Assembly: GCA_031119205.1 (NCBI GenBank)
Contig: JAVHYF010000009.1
Span: 69,276 to 133,275 of the forward strand
Source of the DNA: Moraxellaceae bacterium
GTDB taxonomy: Bacteria > Pseudomonadota > Gammaproteobacteria > Burkholderiales > Rhodocyclaceae
Reading direction: 5' to 3'
Length of the DNA: 64,000 nucleotides
This document shows, one piece after another, positions 8,411 to 19,407 of the stretch. The first letter of the stretch is position 1. Each line of letters opens with the position of its first letter. The position numbers were made by a program, and so were the translations under genes. The notes below the pieces were generated by a model. The model saw only the letters and a list, made by a program, of their open reading frames with translations, did no database searches and was not told where the DNA came from.

Positions 8411-8456
8411 CCGGGTTGCAGCCCCTCGCCGGGTTGCAACCCGGGGTTGGTCGAAC
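8411..8456. repeat. Direct repeat with perfect 16-bp palindrome
   Basis: CCGGGTTGCAGCC at 8411-8423 is repeated as CCGGGTTGCAACC from 8429. The second copy sits in a perfect palindrome, CCGGGTTGCAACCCGG (8429-8444). GGTT...AACC (8446-8456) follows as a further small inverted repeat. It could be an operator, a terminator stem without a T-run, or a mobile repeat of the REP kind. Confidence 0.6.
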
Positions 8457-8720
8457 CGGGGCAGGGCCGCAACAAATTTCCGTAAACGGCTGTTGTAAAT
8501 CGTTTTCTTTTTCGGTTGCGCTCGTGCTGTGACATCCGGAAACATTCCCCAGGTAGTTCCCGCCATCAAGGCTTGAAGGCCTTTCCCGTAGTTTTCCCGT
8601 GTTGTCGTTTCCACTGTTCTGAGGGTTTCCCCGCTTGACAACACGCACGGAAAAGTAAACGATTAACTTGTGAGCTGGCGAGTACCGGCTCGCCATCTAT
8701 CAGTCCAAGGAGGAAGACAC
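8457..8720 (+). promoter_or_regulatory. Upstream region of the solute-binding protein gene
   Basis: This gene-free stretch is clearly more AT-rich than its surroundings. It holds TTGACA at 8635-8640 with only a weak -10 (AACGAT) 17 bp later, a GGCGAG/CTCGCC hairpin (8677-8694) and a strong ribosome site AAGGAGG at 8707-8713. The hairpin just before the ribosome site could affect translation. No reading frame here looks coding. Confidence 0.4.
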
Positions 8721-10652
8721 ATGTCCCATAAAACGCACAGCCGCAGCGCGCTTCATGCCGTGTTCGGCACGGTGGCGTTCGCTTCCGGCGCGCTGCTGGC
8801 TTTGCCGGCGGCGGCTTACCAGGAGGCGCCGCAACTCGCTGCGCTGGTGAAGGAGGGCAAGCTGCCCACCGTCGACAAGCGCCTGCCGGAAAAACCCGAC
8901 GTCGTGAAACCGGTCGACAAGGTCGGTACCTACGGCGGCACGCTGCGCAGCGCGCTGCGCGGCAACGGCGACCACAACGCCATCCTGCGCCTGGTGGGCA
9001 ACCAGGGCCTGGTGCGCTGGAATCTGGACTTCCAGGGTGTGGCACCCAACCTGGCCGAGAGCTGGACGGTGAGCAAGGATGGCAGCGAGTTCGTGTTCAA
9101 GCTGCGCCGTGGCCTGAAGTGGTCCGACGGTTCGCCTTTCACTGCTGACGACATCCTGTTCAGCATGAACGACGTGGTGGGCAACAAGCAGTTCCTGACC
9201 CAGGTCCCCTCGCAGTACACCGCCGACGGCAAGTACGCCGAGATCACCAAGGTGGACGACAGCACCGTCCGCTTCAAGTTTGCCGGCTCCTACCGCAGCT
9301 TCCTGGAGCAGCTGTCCACGCCGCTGGGCCAGCATCCCACGCTGTACAGCAAGAACTACTGCCAGCAGTTCCACCCCAAGTACAACCCCAAGGTGCAGGA
9401 GCTGGTCTCCGCTGCCAAGGTGCAGGACTGGGCAGCGCTGTTCCGCGCCCGTTGCGGTGACATCGAGATCGTGACCCGCTGGGGCAACCCGGACAAGCCC
9501 ACGATGGATCCCTGGGTGATCACCGAGCCGTACTCCGGTGGCGCCTCCCGCGTGGCCCTGCGCCGCAACCCGTATTTCTGGCAGGTCGATACCGCCGGCA
9601 ACCAGCTGCCGTACATCGACAGCCTGCAGCTGCCGATCATCTCGGAAGTGGAAACCATCGTGCTTGCCGCCATCAACGGCCAGCTCGACTTCCAGGTGCG
9701 CCACATCGACAACATCCAGAACCGTCCGGTGCTGGCCGAGAACGCCGCCAAGGGTAACTACAAGGTGCTGAGCCTGCCGGGCACCGGCGCCACCTCGATC
9801 GGCGTCTTCCTCAACCAGTCGACCACCAACCCCAAGCTGCGCGAACTGATGCGCAACAAGGAGTTCCGCATCGCGCTGTCGGAAGGCATGGACCGCAAGG
9901 AGATCAATGACATCGTCTTCCTCGGCCAGGGCGAACCGTGGCAGATCGGCCCGCGCAAGCAACACAAGTACTACAACGAGAAGCTCGGCAAGCAGTTCAC
10001 CGCCTACGACCCGAAGGATGCCAACGCACGCCTGGACAAGATGGGGCTGACCCAGCGCGACGCTCAGGGTTACCGTCTGTACAAGGATGGCGGTCGCATC
10101 GCGATGAACGTGATCGCCAGCCTGGCCTATCCCTCGCACATCGAAGCGCTGGAACTGATGCGCAAGCACTGGGCGAAGATCGGTGTCGAACTGGTGATCC
10201 GCGCCTCGGAACGCACGCTGTTCTACGACCGTGCCAACAACAACGACTACGACATCAGCGTCGATGCGCTGGCAGGTGGTCTGGACCCGACGCAGAACCC
10301 GCGTGGCTTCCTGGCGGTGCATCCGCAGGAATCGCGTCAGAGCCTGCTGTGGGTGCGCTGGTACGAGAGCAAGGGCAAGGCCGGTGAAGAGCCGCCGGCC
10401 AGCATGAAGAAGCGCCTGGAGCTGTACGACCAGTGGAAGGACGCAGCGACCGACAGCGAAGCCGATTCCCTGTTCCGCCAGATCCTCGCCATCTCGGCAG
10501 ACGAACTGGAAGTGCTGGGCACGGTGGCGCCCCCGGGTATCACCGGCGTGCGCAGCAACAAGCTGATCAACGTCTACGACCGCATGCCGTGGAGCTGGGT
10601 GTACCCGACTCCCGGCCCGGCGCTGCCGCAGACCTGGGCATTCACCCGCTGA
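8721..10652 (+). CDS. ABC transporter substrate-binding protein, family 5 (orphan)
   Basis: A 643-residue periplasmic binding protein of the peptide/nickel/opine type. The signal peptide is SGALLALPAAAYQ, and the mature protein starts with a helical lead (PQLAALVKEGKLPTVDKRLP). Family 5 features follow: YGGTLRSALRG, LAESWTVSKDGSEFVFKLRRG, KWSDGSPFTADDILFSMND. The protein is about 100 residues longer than DppA-like members, which suits the larger subgroup whose ligands are mostly unknown. The start at 8721 is fixed by AAGGAGG eight bases upstream. No permease or ATPase gene is near, and a terminator follows directly, so it is a single-gene unit. Confidence 0.88.
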   Translation: MSHKTHSRSALHAVFGTVAFASGALLALPAAAYQEAPQLAALVKEGKLPTVDKRLPEKPDVVKPVDKVGTYGGTLRSALRGNGDHNAILRLVGNQGLVRWNLDFQGVAPNLAESWTVSKDGSEFVFKLRRGLKWSDGSPFTADDILFSMNDVVGNKQFLTQVPSQYTADGKYAEITKVDDSTVRFKFAGSYRSFLEQLSTPLGQHPTLYSKNYCQQFHPKYNPKVQELVSAAKVQDWAALFRARCGDIEIVTRWGNPDKPTMDPWVITEPYSGGASRVALRRNPYFWQVDTAGNQLPYIDSLQLPIISEVETIVLAAINGQLDFQVRHIDNIQNRPVLAENAAKGNYKVLSLPGTGATSIGVFLNQSTTNPKLRELMRNKEFRIALSEGMDRKEINDIVFLGQGEPWQIGPRKQHKYYNEKLGKQFTAYDPKDANARLDKMGLTQRDAQGYRLYKDGGRIAMNVIASLAYPSHIEALELMRKHWAKIGVELVIRASERTLFYDRANNNDYDISVDALAGGLDPTQNPRGFLAVHPQESRQSLLWVRWYESKGKAGEEPPASMKKRLELYDQWKDAATDSEADSLFRQILAISADELEVLGTVAPPGITGVRSNKLINVYDRMPWSWVYPTPGPALPQTWAFTR

Positions 10653-10672
10653 ACCTCGCTTGGCGGTAAAGG

Positions 10673-10700
10673 AAAAGGGCCACGCAAGTGGCCCTTTTTT
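10673..10700 (+). terminator. Rho-independent terminator after the solute-binding protein
   Basis: An 11-bp stem (AAAAGGGCCAC / GTGGCCCTTTT) with loop GCAA, followed by a run of T. It lies 20 bp past the stop and just before the convergent cytochrome b561 gene, so it may serve both. Confidence 0.9.
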
Positions 10701-10718
10701 GTTGCCTGTTGATTGTGT

Positions 10719-11408
10719 TCACACTTGCGTGACGAGATACCAGACGGCGATACCTGCCAGTGCGGCCAGTGCGGCGCCGACAAGCAGGCTGCCACCCTGG
10801 GCATCGGTCCCGGAAGCGTCTGCGGGAACCTGTTTGCGCCCGCTCAGCATGGCACTCACCAGGCGCTCGCCTTTCACGACGCGGTAGAACAGCAGGGCTG
10901 CCAGGTGTAGCAGGATCAGCACGATCAGCAGCTTGCTGTTCCAGTCGTGCAGTTGCGCCATGAGCATCGCGGTATCGCCGTCGACCAGTTTGAAGAGCGG
11001 TGCCTCGAACAACACCTCGTCGGTCAGGAACAGGCCGGTGACGGCCTGCACGATGCAGCTGGCGAGCAGTGCCAGCACTGACAGTGCGCCCAGCGGGTTG
11101 TGGCCGGGCGAGCCGGCGCCTTGACCCTTCAGGTAGGCCAGGATGGCGCCCGGGCCGCGCACGAAGCTTGCGAAGCGCGCATGCGTGCCGCCGACGAATC
11201 CCCACAGCAGGCGGAACACCAGCAGGGCAAGGATGGCGTAGCCGAGGCGCGCATGCCAGGTGAGTGGGTCATCCATCTTCAATGCGTCGCTGAACTCCGC
11301 GATGACGATGTTGGCGATGATCAGTGCAGCGAAGCACCAGTGGAACAGGCGCAGCGGCAGGTCCCACACGAGGACGCTGCGGGTGGTCGGGCTTGGCGAA
11401 GCGGACAT
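10719..11408 (-). CDS. Cytochrome b561 family protein
   Basis: A 229-residue inner-membrane dihaem b-type cytochrome with four main membrane helices and one more hydrophobic segment at the C-terminus. Candidate haem histidines are in LFHWCFAALI, TWHARLGYAIL, AQLHDWNSKLL and LLHLAALLFYRV. Such proteins pass electrons between the quinone pool and periplasmic partners (hydrogenases, c-type cytochromes). No partner gene is adjacent. An AGGAG-type ribosome site precedes the ATG. Confidence 0.88.
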   Translation of the reverse strand: MSASPSPTTRSVLVWDLPLRLFHWCFAALIIANIVIAEFSDALKMDDPLTWHARLGYAILALLVFRLLWGFVGGTHARFASFVRGPGAILAYLKGQGAGSPGHNPLGALSVLALLASCIVQAVTGLFLTDEVLFEAPLFKLVDGDTAMLMAQLHDWNSKLLIVLILLHLAALLFYRVVKGERLVSAMLSGRKQVPADASGTDAQGGSLLVGAALAALAGIAVWYLVTQV

Positions 11409-11518
11409 GGCTGAACTCCTTCTGTGAGAGTCTGGTGCGCGACGTGGTCGCGCTCCGTGCGGCCGGATGGCGCCGGCCGCACGGCTGGACGTATTCTGCG
11501 CCGTCGTCGGGAAAACGA

Positions 11519-11542
11519 AAAAGGCTCCCGAAGGAGCCTTTT
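11519..11542 (-). terminator. Terminator downstream of secF
   Basis: Stem AAAAGGCTCC / GGAGCCTTTT with a four-base loop. On the minus strand the T-run continues (TTTTTCG), so it ends the yajC-secD-secF transcript; it is nearly symmetric and could also act on the plus strand. Confidence 0.85.
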
Positions 11543-11570
11543 CGTGATTTTGCGAAGCCTGGGCTGACGC

Positions 11571-12509
11571 TCAGACCACCGCTTCTTCCTTCGGCTTCTG
11601 CGGCTTGATGAACTGCTCGCGCGACACGCCCAGCCACATGACCAGCGGGCAGGCCACCAGCACCGACGAGTAGATGCCGAAGCAGATGCCGATGGTCAGC
11701 GCCATCGCGAAGTAGTGCAGGGCGGCACCGCCGAACAGCAGCATCGAACACACCATCAGCTGGGTGCTGCCGTGGGTGATGATGGTACGCGAGATGGTGC
11801 TGGTGATGGCGTGGTCCAGTACTTCCGGCACGGTCAGGTTGCGCACCTTCGAGTTGCGGAAGGTTTCGCGCACCCGGTCGAACACCACCACGGATTCGTT
11901 CACCGAATAGCCCAGCACGGCGAGCACCGCGGCCAGCACCGGCAGCGAGAACTCCCACTGGAAGAAGGCGAAGAAGCCCAGGATGATGATGACGTCGTGG
12001 AGGTTGGCGATGATCGCCGACACCGCGAAGCGCCACTCGAAGCGGAAGGCCAGGTAGATGACGATGCCGAAGATCACCAGCATCAGCGCCAGGGCGCCGT
12101 CTTCCGCCAGTTCGCGACCGACCTGCGGCCCGACGGCTTCATTGCGGCGCAGTTCCGGCGGGCTGGCGCTCAGGCCTTCGATGGCCTTCATGATCTGCGC
12201 CGGGACTGCGTTGGGGTCCACACCTTCGCGGTTGGGCACGCGGATCATGACGTCACGGGAGGTGCCGAAGTTCTGCACCTGGGCGTCCTGGTAGCCGATC
12301 TTGGTCAGTTCCTCGCGGATCGGTTCCAGCTGCGGGGCTTCCTTGTAGGCCAGCTCCATGACGGTACCGCCGGTGAACTCCACCGACAGGTGCAGGCCCT
12401 TGGTGAAGAGGAAGAACACCGCGAGCAGGAAGGTGATGAAGGAGATCGCGTTGAAGATCAACGCGTGCTTCATGAACGGGATGTCTTTACGGATGCGGAA
12501 AAATTCCAT
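11571..12509 (-). CDS. secF: Protein translocase subunit SecF
   Basis: SecF works with SecD to pull exported proteins through SecYEG using the proton gradient. At 312 residues with six membrane helices and a periplasmic P4-like domain it is typical. Signatures include GLHLSVEFTGGTVMEL near the N-terminus, VGRELAEDGALALMLVIFGI, and VLGYSVNESVVVFDRVRE. It is the last gene of the queA-tgt-yajC-secD-secF group, 21 bp after secD, and is followed by a terminator. Confidence 0.97.
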   Translation of the reverse strand: MEFFRIRKDIPFMKHALIFNAISFITFLLAVFFLFTKGLHLSVEFTGGTVMELAYKEAPQLEPIREELTKIGYQDAQVQNFGTSRDVMIRVPNREGVDPNAVPAQIMKAIEGLSASPPELRRNEAVGPQVGRELAEDGALALMLVIFGIVIYLAFRFEWRFAVSAIIANLHDVIIILGFFAFFQWEFSLPVLAAVLAVLGYSVNESVVVFDRVRETFRNSKVRNLTVPEVLDHAITSTISRTIITHGSTQLMVCSMLLFGGAALHYFAMALTIGICFGIYSSVLVACPLVMWLGVSREQFIKPQKPKEEAVV

Positions 12510-12530
12510 GGTCCTTGTCTCCTGCGCCGG

Positions 12531-14375
12531 TCAGACGCCGGGTTTCCACACCGTGCCGATCGAAAGCGATTCGACCTTGCGGCGACGGCCGTAGATGAAG
12601 TTGGTGAGCATGCGGCTGACGAGCACGGCAGAGAACACCGAGGTCAGGATGCCGAGACAGTGCACCACCGCGAAGCCGCGCACCGGACCGGAGCCGAAGG
12701 CGAGCAGAGCCACGCCGGCAATCATGGTGGTGACGTTGGAGTCGAGAATGGTCGCCCAGGCACGGTCGTAACCGGCGGTGATGGCCGCCTGTGGCGACAT
12801 GCCGGCACGCAGCTCTTCACGTATCCGCTCGTTGATCAGCACGTTGGCGTCGATGGCCATACCCAGCGTCAGCGCGATGGCCGCGATGCCGGGTACCGTC
12901 AGCGTGGCCTGCAACATGGACAGCAGGGCGATCAGCAGCACGACGTTGGCAGTCAGCGCCAGCACCGAAACCACGCCGAACAGCATGTAGTACACGATCA
13001 TGAACGTGGCGATGGCCACGAAGCCCCACAGCGTGGAGTGGAAGCCGCGGTTTACGTTCTCGGCGCCAAGAGTCGGGCCGATGGTGCGTTCCTCGATGAT
13101 CGCCATCGGCGCAGCCAGCGCGCCGGAGCGGATCAGGATGGCGAGGCGGTTGGTTTCCTCCGTGCTGAACGAGCCACTGATCTGGAACTGGTTACCGAAC
13201 TCGCCCTGGATGGTGGCCACCGAGATGGCTTCACCGCGGCCTTTTTCGAACAGGATGATGGCCATCCGCTTCTTCAGGTTCTCGCGGGTGGCGTCACGCA
13301 TGATGCGGCCGCCTGCAGAGTCCAGGCGCACCGACACGATCGGTTGCTGGGTCTGCTGGTCGATGGAGGCTTGCGCGCCGACGAAGCGGTCGCCGGTCAG
13401 CACGACCTGCTTCTTGGTCGCGACAGGCATCTGCACGCCGCCACGCATTTCCGGGAACACGTCCACCGTGATCGGCGGCGAGTTCGGATCGGCATCTTCG
13501 TCCACCATGCGTACCTGCAGGGTGGCGGTGCGACCGACCAGATCCTTGGCCTTGGCGACGTCCTGCACGCCCGGCAGTTGCACGACGATGCGGTCCACGC
13601 CCTGTTGCTGGATCACCGGCTCGGCGACGCCGAGTTCGTTGATCCGCTTGTGCAGGGTGGTGATGTTCTGACGGATGGCGTCGGTCTGCGTTTCGCGCTG
13701 GGCAATGACGGTCTGGCTGGCGATCAGCAGGAAGTCGGAGCCGTCGCTGCGCTCGGTGAATTGCAGGTCGCTGCGCGTATCGCTGATCGCGTAGCGCGCC
13801 TTGGTGCGGGTGTCTTCGTCGCGGAAGCGCATTTCCAGCGTGTTGCCGGCGCGTGACACGCCGTTGTGGCGCAGATTCTTCTCGCGCAGCAGGCTGCGAA
13901 CGTCACCCCCCAGGGAGTCCAGCTGCTTTTCCACCGCGCCCTTCAGGTCCACCTGCAGCAGGAAGTGCACACCACCGCGCAGGTCCAGGCCGAGGTACAT
14001 GGGCAGCGCATGGATGCGGGTCAGCCATTGCGGGCTGGCCGACAACAGGTTGAGCGCGACGATGTAACCGGGGTCGTTGGCGTTCGGGTTGAGTGCATGT
14101 TCCAGCGCGTCGCGGGCCTTCAGCTGGGTGTCGGTGTCCGACATGCGCACGCGCAGGCCGGTGTCGTCGCGGAACAGCCCGTTGTGGCTGATCTGCGCGC
14201 CTTTCAGCACTTCTTCGACACGTGCTTCCAGCGCAGCGTCGACCTGTACGGTCGCACGGGCGGAGGAAACCTGCACTGCCGGTACCTCGCCGTAGAAGTT
14301 CGGCAAGGTGTAAAGAAACCCGATGACCAGCACGGCCAGGATCAACAGGTTCTTCCAGAGGGGATAGCGGTTCAT
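12531..14375 (-). CDS. secD: Protein translocase subunit SecD
   Basis: The 614-residue partner of SecF. The N-terminal helix (NLLILAVLVIGFLYTLPNF) is followed by the large periplasmic region, with LGLDLRGGVHFLLQVDL, and by five C-terminal membrane helices. IALTLGMAIDANVLINERIREE is the conserved helix-4 region. Length and order are normal, with no sign of damage. It is preceded by yajC with an 88-bp gap containing a hairpin (14423-14442). Confidence 0.97.
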   Translation of the reverse strand: MNRYPLWKNLLILAVLVIGFLYTLPNFYGEVPAVQVSSARATVQVDAALEARVEEVLKGAQISHNGLFRDDTGLRVRMSDTDTQLKARDALEHALNPNANDPGYIVALNLLSASPQWLTRIHALPMYLGLDLRGGVHFLLQVDLKGAVEKQLDSLGGDVRSLLREKNLRHNGVSRAGNTLEMRFRDEDTRTKARYAISDTRSDLQFTERSDGSDFLLIASQTVIAQRETQTDAIRQNITTLHKRINELGVAEPVIQQQGVDRIVVQLPGVQDVAKAKDLVGRTATLQVRMVDEDADPNSPPITVDVFPEMRGGVQMPVATKKQVVLTGDRFVGAQASIDQQTQQPIVSVRLDSAGGRIMRDATRENLKKRMAIILFEKGRGEAISVATIQGEFGNQFQISGSFSTEETNRLAILIRSGALAAPMAIIEERTIGPTLGAENVNRGFHSTLWGFVAIATFMIVYYMLFGVVSVLALTANVVLLIALLSMLQATLTVPGIAAIALTLGMAIDANVLINERIREELRAGMSPQAAITAGYDRAWATILDSNVTTMIAGVALLAFGSGPVRGFAVVHCLGILTSVFSAVLVSRMLTNFIYGRRRKVESLSIGTVWKPGV

Positions 14376-14422
14376 GGTGTAGGACGTAAAGAGCGGTTGG
14401 CAGGCAACCTGAACTTAAGCGA

Positions 14423-14442
14423 AAGGGGGCTGGCGCCCCCTT
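14423..14442 (-). other. GC-rich hairpin between yajC and secD
   Basis: GGGGGC / GCCCCC with loop TGGC, extended by two A-T pairs. On the minus strand it is followed only by a broken T-run (TTTCGCTT), so it is at best a weak or partial terminator. It might lower secD-secF expression relative to yajC or protect the upstream mRNA. Confidence 0.4.
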
Positions 14443-14463
14443 CGATTGCTTGCTTCAGCCGGA

Positions 14464-14796
14464 TCAGGCGTTCTTCAGCGTGCCCTTGGGCAGCACTGCG
14501 CTGATGGTCGGCTTCTGCACCAGTACTTCGACGCCGCTGGCGATTTCCAGCTTCACGAAGCCGGTGTCGGAGGTCTCCACGACCTTGCCGGCGATGCCGC
14601 CGGCGGTGACGACTTCATCGCCCTTGGCAATGGCGTCGAGCATGGCGCGGTGTTCCTTGGCGCGCTTCATCTGCGGGCGGATCATCAGGAAGTACAGCAC
14701 GACGAACATCAGGATGATCGGCAGAAAGCCCATCAGGCCGCCGGTGGGGTCGGCGGATGCGCCGGCTGCTTGGGCATAAGCGTTGGAAATCAGCAC
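14464..14796 (-). CDS. yajC: Sec translocon accessory protein YajC
   Basis: A 110-residue protein with one membrane helix (LMGFLPIILMFVVLYFLMI) and the family motif RPQMKRAKEHRAMLDAIAKG, then GDEVVTAGGIAGKV. It joins SecDF-YidC in the inner membrane. It sits in the conserved order tgt-yajC-secD. Confidence 0.96.
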   Translation of the reverse strand: MLISNAYAQAAGASADPTGGLMGFLPIILMFVVLYFLMIRPQMKRAKEHRAMLDAIAKGDEVVTAGGIAGKVVETSDTGFVKLEIASGVEVLVQKPTISAVLPKGTLKNA

Positions 14797-14870
14797 CTTG
14801 TTACTCCAGGTAAGGGTGAAAAAGAGGAAAGCCAGTCAATTTTTGGACGCGCGAGTATATCAGCGCAGGT

Positions 14871-17005
<2,135 letters not shown>

Positions 17006-17054
17006 GAGTGGTGCGTCCCGGCGGAGCGGGCAAAGGCGCGCAGATACAGGCGGA

Positions 17055-17083
17055 TTGCCGGGGCGCGTAGCTTAAGGGATAAT
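17055..17083 (+). promoter_or_regulatory. Sigma70 promoter of the tRNA-Leu gene
   Basis: TTGCCG (17055-17060), a 17-bp spacer and GATAAT (17078-17083). Transcription would start near 17090, about 8 bases before the mature tRNA, a usual distance. Confidence 0.6.
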
Positions 17084-17097
17084 CGCCGCCTTTCCGC

Positions 17098-17182
17098 GCC
17101 GGGATGGCGGAATCGGTAGACGCAGCGGATTCAAAATCCGCCGCCGAAAGGTGTGTGGGTTCGAGTCCCACTCCCGGCACCA
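17098..17182 (+). tRNA. tRNA-Leu (anticodon CAA)
   Basis: An 85-nt class II tRNA. Acceptor stem GCCGGGA pairs with TCCCGGC; the discriminator is A and CCA is encoded (17180-17182). The anticodon arm GCGGA-TTCAAAA-TCCGC gives anticodon CAA at 17132-17134, reading UUG. The long variable arm typical of Leu and the GGTTCGAGTCC T-arm are present. Confidence 0.97.
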
Positions 17183-17310
17183 GCTTCATGCAGCCACTGC
17201 CCGATCGTCCAGATCGGGCAGTGTGCCTGTAGAAGCTTCCTGCTTGTTGCCTCCTTCGCCGTCCGCGGCGTACCCCTCAGGCCGATCCGGCCGCATTCCA
17301 GGGGCCTTCG

Positions 17311-18270
17311 ATGCCGCTCGACCCTCGCGCCCGTACCCTGCTGGACATGCTCAACCGCATCGATGCGCCGCGGCTGCAGGAGTCGCCGCTGGACGCGGCG
17401 CGCCGCAATTTCCACAAGTTGTTGTTCGCCTACCGCGAAGAGCCGCAGGCGGTGGAGTCGGTGCAGGATGTGGTCATGTCGCGTCGCGCGCATGAAGGCG
17501 GCCCCTTGCTGGCGCGGCTTTACAAGCCGGTGGGCCATGAAGAAGCCCCCTTGCCGGCCTTGTTATGGATGCACGGCGGTGGCTGGACCCTGGGTGACAT
17601 CGCGGGCTACGACAGCCTGTGCCGCCGCGTGGCGAACGATGCGCATTGCGCTGTGCTGTCGCTGGACTATCGGCTGGCGCCGGAGAATGCGTTTCCCGCC
17701 GCGCTGGACGATGCCCTGTTTGCGTGGCGCTGGTTGCAGAAGCAGGCCGCCGGGCAGGGGCTGGATGCGCGACGTATCGCGGTGGGCGGCGACTCGGCAG
17801 GCGGCAACCTCGCAGCGGTGCTGTGCCACCTGCTGCGTGATGCGGGTGGCGTACAGCCGTGTCTGCAGTGGCTCGTCTATCCGGCCATCGATATGCTGAG
17901 CGAGCGGCGCACGCATGAACTGTACGGGGAAGGGCATTTCCTCGACAGGGCGTCCATTGCCTGGTTCCAGCACAACTACCTGCCGTCGGAGTCAGACTGG
18001 CGCGACTGGCGGGCCTCGCCGATCTACGCGCCGCGCTTCGATGCCCTGCCGCCTGCACTGTTGATGACGGCGGAATGCGACCCGCTGACCGACGATGGGG
18101 TGACCTATCTCGGCAAGCTGGCTGAAGCGGGCGTGGTAACGACGCATCTGGACTACCCGGGCATGATTCACGGTTTCCTGACCATGGGCCGCATCCTGCC
18201 CGCAGCGGGCGAGGCCCTCGATGCTGCGGCGCTCGCATTGCGCGGCGCTTTCCGCAAGGACACGACATGA
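17311..18270 (+). CDS. Alpha/beta hydrolase of the hormone-sensitive lipase (acetyl-esterase) type
   Basis: A 319-residue cytoplasmic esterase. The HSL oxyanion motif is MHGGGWTLG, the nucleophile elbow is GGDSAGGN, and Asp and His appear in TAECDPLTDDG and GMIHGFLTMG. LSLDYRLAPENAFPAALDDA is a strong family marker. No signal peptide. The stop overlaps the queF start as ATGA, so translation is coupled, though there is no obvious biochemical link. Short-chain acyl esters are likely substrates. Confidence 0.88.
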   Translation: MPLDPRARTLLDMLNRIDAPRLQESPLDAARRNFHKLLFAYREEPQAVESVQDVVMSRRAHEGGPLLARLYKPVGHEEAPLPALLWMHGGGWTLGDIAGYDSLCRRVANDAHCAVLSLDYRLAPENAFPAALDDALFAWRWLQKQAAGQGLDARRIAVGGDSAGGNLAAVLCHLLRDAGGVQPCLQWLVYPAIDMLSERRTHELYGEGHFLDRASIAWFQHNYLPSESDWRDWRASPIYAPRFDALPPALLMTAECDPLTDDGVTYLGKLAEAGVVTTHLDYPGMIHGFLTMGRILPAAGEALDAAALALRGAFRKDTT

Positions 18271-19133
18271 ACACTGAAGACACATCGGCGGGGTCCGACG
18301 CCGGCCGCGAGGTGACTGACTCACCGCTTGGCCGCGCGGTCAGTTATCGCGACCAGTACGCGCCGGAGCTGCTGTTTCCCATTGCCCGTATCGGCAAGCG
18401 TGAGGAAATCGGCGTCGGTGATGGCGTCTTGCCCTTCGTGGGTGAAGATCTGTGGAATGCCTACGAGTTGTCCTGGTTGAATGCGCGCGGCAAGCCGGTG
18501 GTGGCGATCGGCGAGGTTCGCGTACCGGCGACATCTCCGCGCCTGGTCGAGTCCAAGTCCCTCAAGCTGTACCTCAACTCCTTCAACCAGGAGCGCTTCG
18601 GCAGCCGGGAGGCCGTGGAGCAGACCATCGCGCGGGACCTGTCGGCTGCTGCCGGTGCCGAGGTGGGGGTACGCATCGCGACGCTGGACACCCGTCCGGA
18701 GCGACTCATCGCGTATCCCGAGGGAGAGCTGCTCGACACCCAGGACATCGACATCGACACCTATGAGCCCGTGCCCGGACTGCTGTCTGCCGAACAGGGT
18801 GGCGAAGAGGTGAGCGAGGTGCTGTTCTCGCATCTGCTCAAGTCCAACTGCCTGGTGACTGGCCAGCCAGACTGGGGCACGGTGATCGTGGCCTATTGCG
18901 GCTCGAGGATCGACCGTGAAGGCCTGTTGCGCTACATCGTGTCGTTCCGCCAGCACAACGAATTCCACGAGCAATGTGTGGAGCGCATCTTCATGGACAT
19001 CACGCGTCAGTGCGCACCGAAGCGGCTGGCCGTATGGGCGCGCTATACGCGGCGTGGCGGGCTGGACATCAATCCGTTCCGGGCCTCGCACGACGGCTGG
19101 CTGCCTGAAAACCTCGCCGAGGTCCGTCAGTAG
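18267..19133 (+). CDS. queF: NADPH-dependent 7-cyano-7-deazaguanine reductase QueF
   Basis: QueF reduces preQ0 to preQ1, the free base that Tgt inserts into tRNA. At 288 residues it is the long, two-module type as in E. coli. Signatures are VESKSLKLYLNSFNQERFG (NADPH region), the catalytic Cys in LLKSNCLVTGQPDWG, and the substrate Glu/His region in SFRQHNEFHEQCVERIF. With tgt, queA and queG it completes the preQ0-to-Q route inside this window; queC, queD and queE are not here. Confidence 0.96.
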   Translation: MNTEDTSAGSDAGREVTDSPLGRAVSYRDQYAPELLFPIARIGKREEIGVGDGVLPFVGEDLWNAYELSWLNARGKPVVAIGEVRVPATSPRLVESKSLKLYLNSFNQERFGSREAVEQTIARDLSAAAGAEVGVRIATLDTRPERLIAYPEGELLDTQDIDIDTYEPVPGLLSAEQGGEEVSEVLFSHLLKSNCLVTGQPDWGTVIVAYCGSRIDREGLLRYIVSFRQHNEFHEQCVERIFMDITRQCAPKRLAVWARYTRRGGLDINPFRASHDGWLPENLAEVRQ

Positions 19134-19407
19134 CGCAACACCCCGGCCTTCTGCCGCAGGGTGCCGTCCGGCGCAGCCACTCCTGCAGATCGGAATGTCG
19201 CTTGCATCATGACGTCATAGCGCTGCTCGTCAGAGGCGGCCGGTCAAGGAGTGATGCGATGCAAGTCCGTGTCGGCACAAGAGCGTCTCGCTCGCGGCGC
19301 GTGTTATCCGTTTCGGGTTTTCGCCTGGCGCTGGCTGCGTGCGGCGGGAGCGGGGCAGTTCCCGGCGGACCTGGGCTGTCGTCTGGCGACGGGCTCGTAT
19401 GACCGGT
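19134..19407. other. Gap between queF and cobA with one doubtful short frame
   Basis: About 270 bp between convergent genes. A plus-strand frame of about 60 codons (19251-19436) follows AAGGAG, but the spacing is too short, it runs into the 3' end of cobA on the other strand, and its product (Arg/Ala-rich) is not recognisable. It could be a gene remnant. No clear terminator. Confidence 0.3.

Noticed and set aside
11715..13856. Plus-strand frame of 713 codons opposite secD and secF
   Set aside because: SecD/SecF are unmistakable; the other frame is His/Gly/Arg-rich without motifs.
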